The notes under the pieces were generated by a model that saw nothing but the letters and a program-made list of their open reading frames with translations, was not told the DNA's origin and ran no database searches. From Granulosicoccus sp036478565 (GTDB taxonomy: Bacteria > Pseudomonadota > Gammaproteobacteria > Granulosicoccales > Granulosicoccaceae): a stretch of 64,000 nt of DNA. Shown in pieces: positions 62,008 to 64,000 of the stretch. The DNA is taken from positions 310,001 to 374,000 of the forward strand of contig OZ245050.1 of the NCBI GenBank assembly GCA_965224525.1, written 5' to 3'. Positions within the stretch are counted from its first letter, which is position 1. Every line of letters starts with the position of its first letter. The position numbers and the translations under genes are program-made.

Positions 62008-62328
62008 TTACCCCGCGATCGATTGATGCAAGCTGTTCCGTGCGTCGGCGCAGCAATTGACAAGTAGGAAACCGGATAACTGTTCGAGCTGAATAAAATC
62101 AGGTCGGCTGCGAGTCTGCCGCCCCAACTTCTCCTGGGTAACCAGTCCTGCATCAGTCAGGTGTCGTAGATGATGAGACAAGGTAGAGGCGGGAATGTCT
62201 GCGCGGGCGACAAGTTCGCCGAACAACAGGCCGTCATCGCCTGCGCGAATCAGTGTCAGTAGTACATGCATGCGAGGCCCTGAACCCACTGCCGCAAAAC
62301 CCAGGATTGCCTGTTCCGGAGAGAGCAT
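62008..62328 (-). CDS. ArsR family transcriptional repressor
   Basis: Winged-helix metalloregulator of 106 residues. The recognition helix region is PASTLSHHLRHLTDAGLVTQEKLGR. Adjacent Cys92-Cys93 near the C terminus (LLVNCCADA) may form part of the metalloid site, as in the ArsR groups whose Cys pair lies outside the DNA-binding helix. The gene is followed by the permease gene and preceded by a perfect 11-bp-arm palindrome, the probable operator. Confidence 0.88.
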   Translation of the reverse strand: MLSPEQAILGFAAVGSGPRMHVLLTLIRAGDDGLLFGELVARADIPASTLSHHLRHLTDAGLVTQEKLGRQTRSRPDFIQLEQLSGFLLVNCCADARNSLHQSIAG

Positions 62329-62340
62329 TTTTTGTAAATT

Positions 62341-62368
62341 CGATTAAACTAGAAAATTAGTTTAATCG
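62341..62368. promoter_or_regulatory. ArsR operator palindrome
   Basis: Inverted repeat CGATTAAACTA-N6-TAGTTTAATCG, perfect over 11-bp arms, starting 12 bases before the ArsR start codon. Position and AT-rich symmetry fit an autorepression operator. Confidence 0.75.
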
Positions 62369-62431
62369 TGATCGCCGAAAACTGCAAATGATTTGTGCAT
62401 CGAACAGATGAAATGCTGCCGGGCTTTGAGC

Positions 62432-63271
62432 CTAATGTGACATCACAACCGGCACCGTCATGGTCTTGAACAAAGTTCGGGTCACGCCGCCGAGCATCAT
62501 TTCGCGCAGTTTGGCAGTACCGTAACCACCCATGATTACTATATCGGCACCGTTATTGGACACTTCATTGAGAATGGTTGTCGATGTACCGATGCCACCA
62601 CTGACGACCCGCATCACCTCGTTCTTGATGCCGTGTGCGGCCAGATGACGAGATAAGTCTTCACCCGGTTCAGTGTCATCATTGCGCTCAACCTTGTCAG
62701 CGTCTACCACCAGAATTACTACATTCTCCATTTGTTCAAGCAGTGGCAGGGAATCGTGAACCGCGCGAGATGCGGCGGCGCTCCCATCCCAGGCAATGAT
62801 GCCTTTGCGGGCAGGGATACCGTGAGCACCGATATAGGGCATAAAGAACACGGGCCGTCCGGAATAGAACAACACCCCTTCAGATAAATCGGTAATAAAG
62901 TCTGCATTTGGCTTGTCCGGATTTGCCTGACGCAGAATGCACAAATCAAAATTTCGCGCCATTCGCGCAAGCTTGTCTGGCGCTGCGCTTTCCTTGCATT
63001 CAATGGTTCGTGTATCGAAGCTGATACCCCGTTCAGTCATTTGACCGGAGAATGACTCAATCACCGCATCAGCCTCTTTACGAGCCTCTTTCATCATGGC
63101 GTCAGCGTCGCCCAGCCCCAGTTTGTGCATCATGCGTGTGGTTGGCAATGCGTGAATGACAACACCGCTAAGCTGCGCGCCGTGTTGCTCGGCCATGGCG
63201 ACGGCCGTGTTCACTCGTTCGGGGTTGGATGCGCCCTGATCAAGGTAGAGCAGAATGTTTTTGTATTGCAC
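62432..63271 (-). CDS. Tandem-domain universal stress protein
   Basis: Protein of 279 residues composed of two UspA domains (about 1-145 and 155-279). The second ends in the ATP-binding-type pattern GGYGTAKLREMMLGGVTRTLF; the first domain's version is degenerate. Tandem USPs of this size are induced by anaerobiosis and stasis in proteobacteria, and the promoter region here carries an FNR-type box at the right distance. Confidence 0.9.
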   Translation of the reverse strand: MQYKNILLYLDQGASNPERVNTAVAMAEQHGAQLSGVVIHALPTTRMMHKLGLGDADAMMKEARKEADAVIESFSGQMTERGISFDTRTIECKESAAPDKLARMARNFDLCILRQANPDKPNADFITDLSEGVLFYSGRPVFFMPYIGAHGIPARKGIIAWDGSAAASRAVHDSLPLLEQMENVVILVVDADKVERNDDTEPGEDLSRHLAAHGIKNEVMRVVSGGIGTSTTILNEVSNNGADIVIMGGYGTAKLREMMLGGVTRTLFKTMTVPVVMSH

Positions 63272-63287
63272 CGTGTTTCCCCTGGTA

Positions 63288-63300
63288 TTGATTGCATCAA
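63288..63300. promoter_or_regulatory. Second imperfect FNR-like palindrome
   Basis: TTGAT-TGC-ATCAA: both half sites of the FNR consensus but with a three-base spacer in place of four. It overlaps the predicted transcription start, so it could act negatively or be chance. Confidence 0.25.
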
Positions 63301-63341
63301 TTATCGCTTGCTGTCCGGGGCAGATCCTTGATCTAGATCAT
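63300..63341 (-). promoter_or_regulatory. FNR/Anr-dependent class II promoter of the universal stress gene
   Basis: TTGATCTAGATCAT (63328-63341) matches TTGAT-N4-ATCAA in nine of ten conserved positions. On the minus strand a GATAAT -10 box lies at 63305-63300, predicting a transcript start near 63293. The box centre (63334.5) is then at about -41.5, the standard class II spacing. There is no other -35 element. Confidence 0.6.
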
Positions 63342-63358
63342 TCGGTCTAAAGGCACTA

Positions 63359-63667
63359 ATGCCTGTCGTCGTGGTAAGCTCGATTGAAGCGAACAAGTTC
63401 AATAAACGGGCGATGAAGAAAAGAAAAAGCATTCTGCAAAAATCAGCAGGCTTGGCTGGCAAACTTTGTTTCCTGCTGGCAGTTCTGTGTGCCGTGGGAC
63501 TGTATATCAAGTCTGATGAGCTTGGCATGCAGCATCCCATCTCCGGCAGCTTGCTGGCCTCATCCTTCTTCTTTGTCTTTATCGGCTTTGTATTAACTGT
63601 TATTGGTAATGCCGATATTCCAAGTTTCAAGGTGGTGTCTGCTTCCACAGTCGAAGAGAAAGAGTAA
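63359..63667 (+). CDS. Small two-helix membrane protein, function unknown
   Basis: One hundred and two residues with two transmembrane segments (LCFLLAVLCAVGLYI and LLASSFFFVFIGFVLTVIG) and an acidic C terminus. ATG 63359 has AAAGG five bases upstream; ATG 63413 (MKKRKSILQK) would give a more typical membrane-protein N terminus. No family recognised. Divergent from the universal stress gene and convergent with the phosphatase. Confidence 0.55.
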   Translation: MPVVVVSSIEANKFNKRAMKKRKSILQKSAGLAGKLCFLLAVLCAVGLYIKSDELGMQHPISGSLLASSFFFVFIGFVLTVIGNADIPSFKVVSASTVEEKE

Positions 63668-64000
63668 TCATTCAACCGATGCCGCGTGCTGCATCACATG
63701 AAAAATATAGTTTTGTTCGACCGTGCCGTCAAACAAATGCGCCCAGGGGCCGCTCGCGTAGATGGCGACGTCCTCACCGGAGTGCGTCTCGGACGATCTC
63801 GGTATCAAGGCTTGTTGTAAAAAATCGGGATCAGTTGCATCTTCCTGAGTCAGTACTGGACGGGAGCCAATCCAAACCGCATTCGCGGCAGGTATCTCGC
63901 CATCATCACCGATTTCTGTCGCAATAGCCTCCTCACGGGTTGCCGCAACCTGGCCGGCAAAAGTGATTTTCCAGGTGTTCTCATCCGGTGGCAGCATCTG
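63668..64000 (-). CDS. phoA: Alkaline phosphatase, C-terminal fragment (5' end beyond window)
   Basis: Last 110 or so residues of a periplasmic PhoA-type alkaline phosphatase. The motif SETHSGEDVAIYASGPWAHLF includes the zinc-ligand His of the family (His412 in E. coli), followed by a short tail. The start and signal peptide lie outside the right edge. The stop codon abuts the end of the convergent small membrane protein gene. Confidence 0.82.
   Translation of the reverse strand, partial: QMLPPDENTWKITFAGQVAATREEAIATEIGDDGEIPAANAVWIGSRPVLTQEDATDPDFLQQALIPRSSETHSGEDVAIYASGPWAHLFDGTVEQNYIFHVMQHAASVE

Overview
The window reads as chromosome from a free-living, probably marine gammaproteobacterium. 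The evidence is gene content and order: lipopolysaccharide Kdo genes (kdkA, waaA, an LpxL-type acyltransferase), tolC next to pcm, rhlB divergent from trxA and followed by rho, Sox proteins, sucrose synthesis for osmoprotection, a vanadium haloperoxidase and a GlyGly-CTERM-like protein. I cannot name the genus. No rRNA, tRNA, CRISPR array, prophage or insertion sequence was recognised.

Layout. 1-8 kb: envelope genes. kdkA (cut by the left edge) faces a vanadium haloperoxidase, followed by a DUF442 phosphatase-like protein and a leftward run pcm-tolC-lpxL-waaA. 8-16 kb: rhlB, trxA and rho, with a secreted glycoside hydrolase and an S33 peptidase lipoprotein lying between trxA and rho, then a GT92-like glycosyltransferase. 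16-25 kb: purD, a benzoate-type transporter with a Bcr/CflA efflux pump, an SDR, a LysM protein, and a tightly overlapping gamma-glutamyl-polyamine operon (amidotransferase, PuuA, PuuB). 25-31 kb: sucrose-phosphate synthase, sucrose-phosphate phosphatase, a HisD paralogue with changed active-site residues, and a secreted histidine phosphatase. 31-42 kb: cbiX-soxY-soxZ-oligopeptidase B, psuK-psuG, MscS, a Tat-exported cyclase, the NAD(P)HX repair enzyme, a deaminase, a HIT protein and a crotonase. 42-55.5 kb: an accessory exported-protein region with lipoproteins, three tandem paralogous alpha/beta hydrolases and a fourth large hydrolase ending in a GlyGly-CTERM-like tail. 55.5-61 kb: a PspA-like/membrane/VWA operon divergent from a response regulator-sensor kinase pair. 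61-64 kb: ArsR-permease, a tandem universal stress protein with a well-placed FNR-type promoter, and the C-terminal end of an alkaline phosphatase running off the right edge.

Most interesting signals: the PspA-like/VWA/two-component module with 11-bp-phased TTTACA repeats in its divergent promoter region; the three-gene hydrolase array with one copy carrying two extra beta-sandwich-like modules; FNR/Anr-type boxes near pcm and at the universal stress gene; the HisD paralogue in which two zinc ligands and a substrate-contacting His are replaced; and a hydrolase gene whose best-placed Shine-Dalgarno precedes an ATC codon. All functional statements rest on reading the sequence and on family knowledge; no database search was run.
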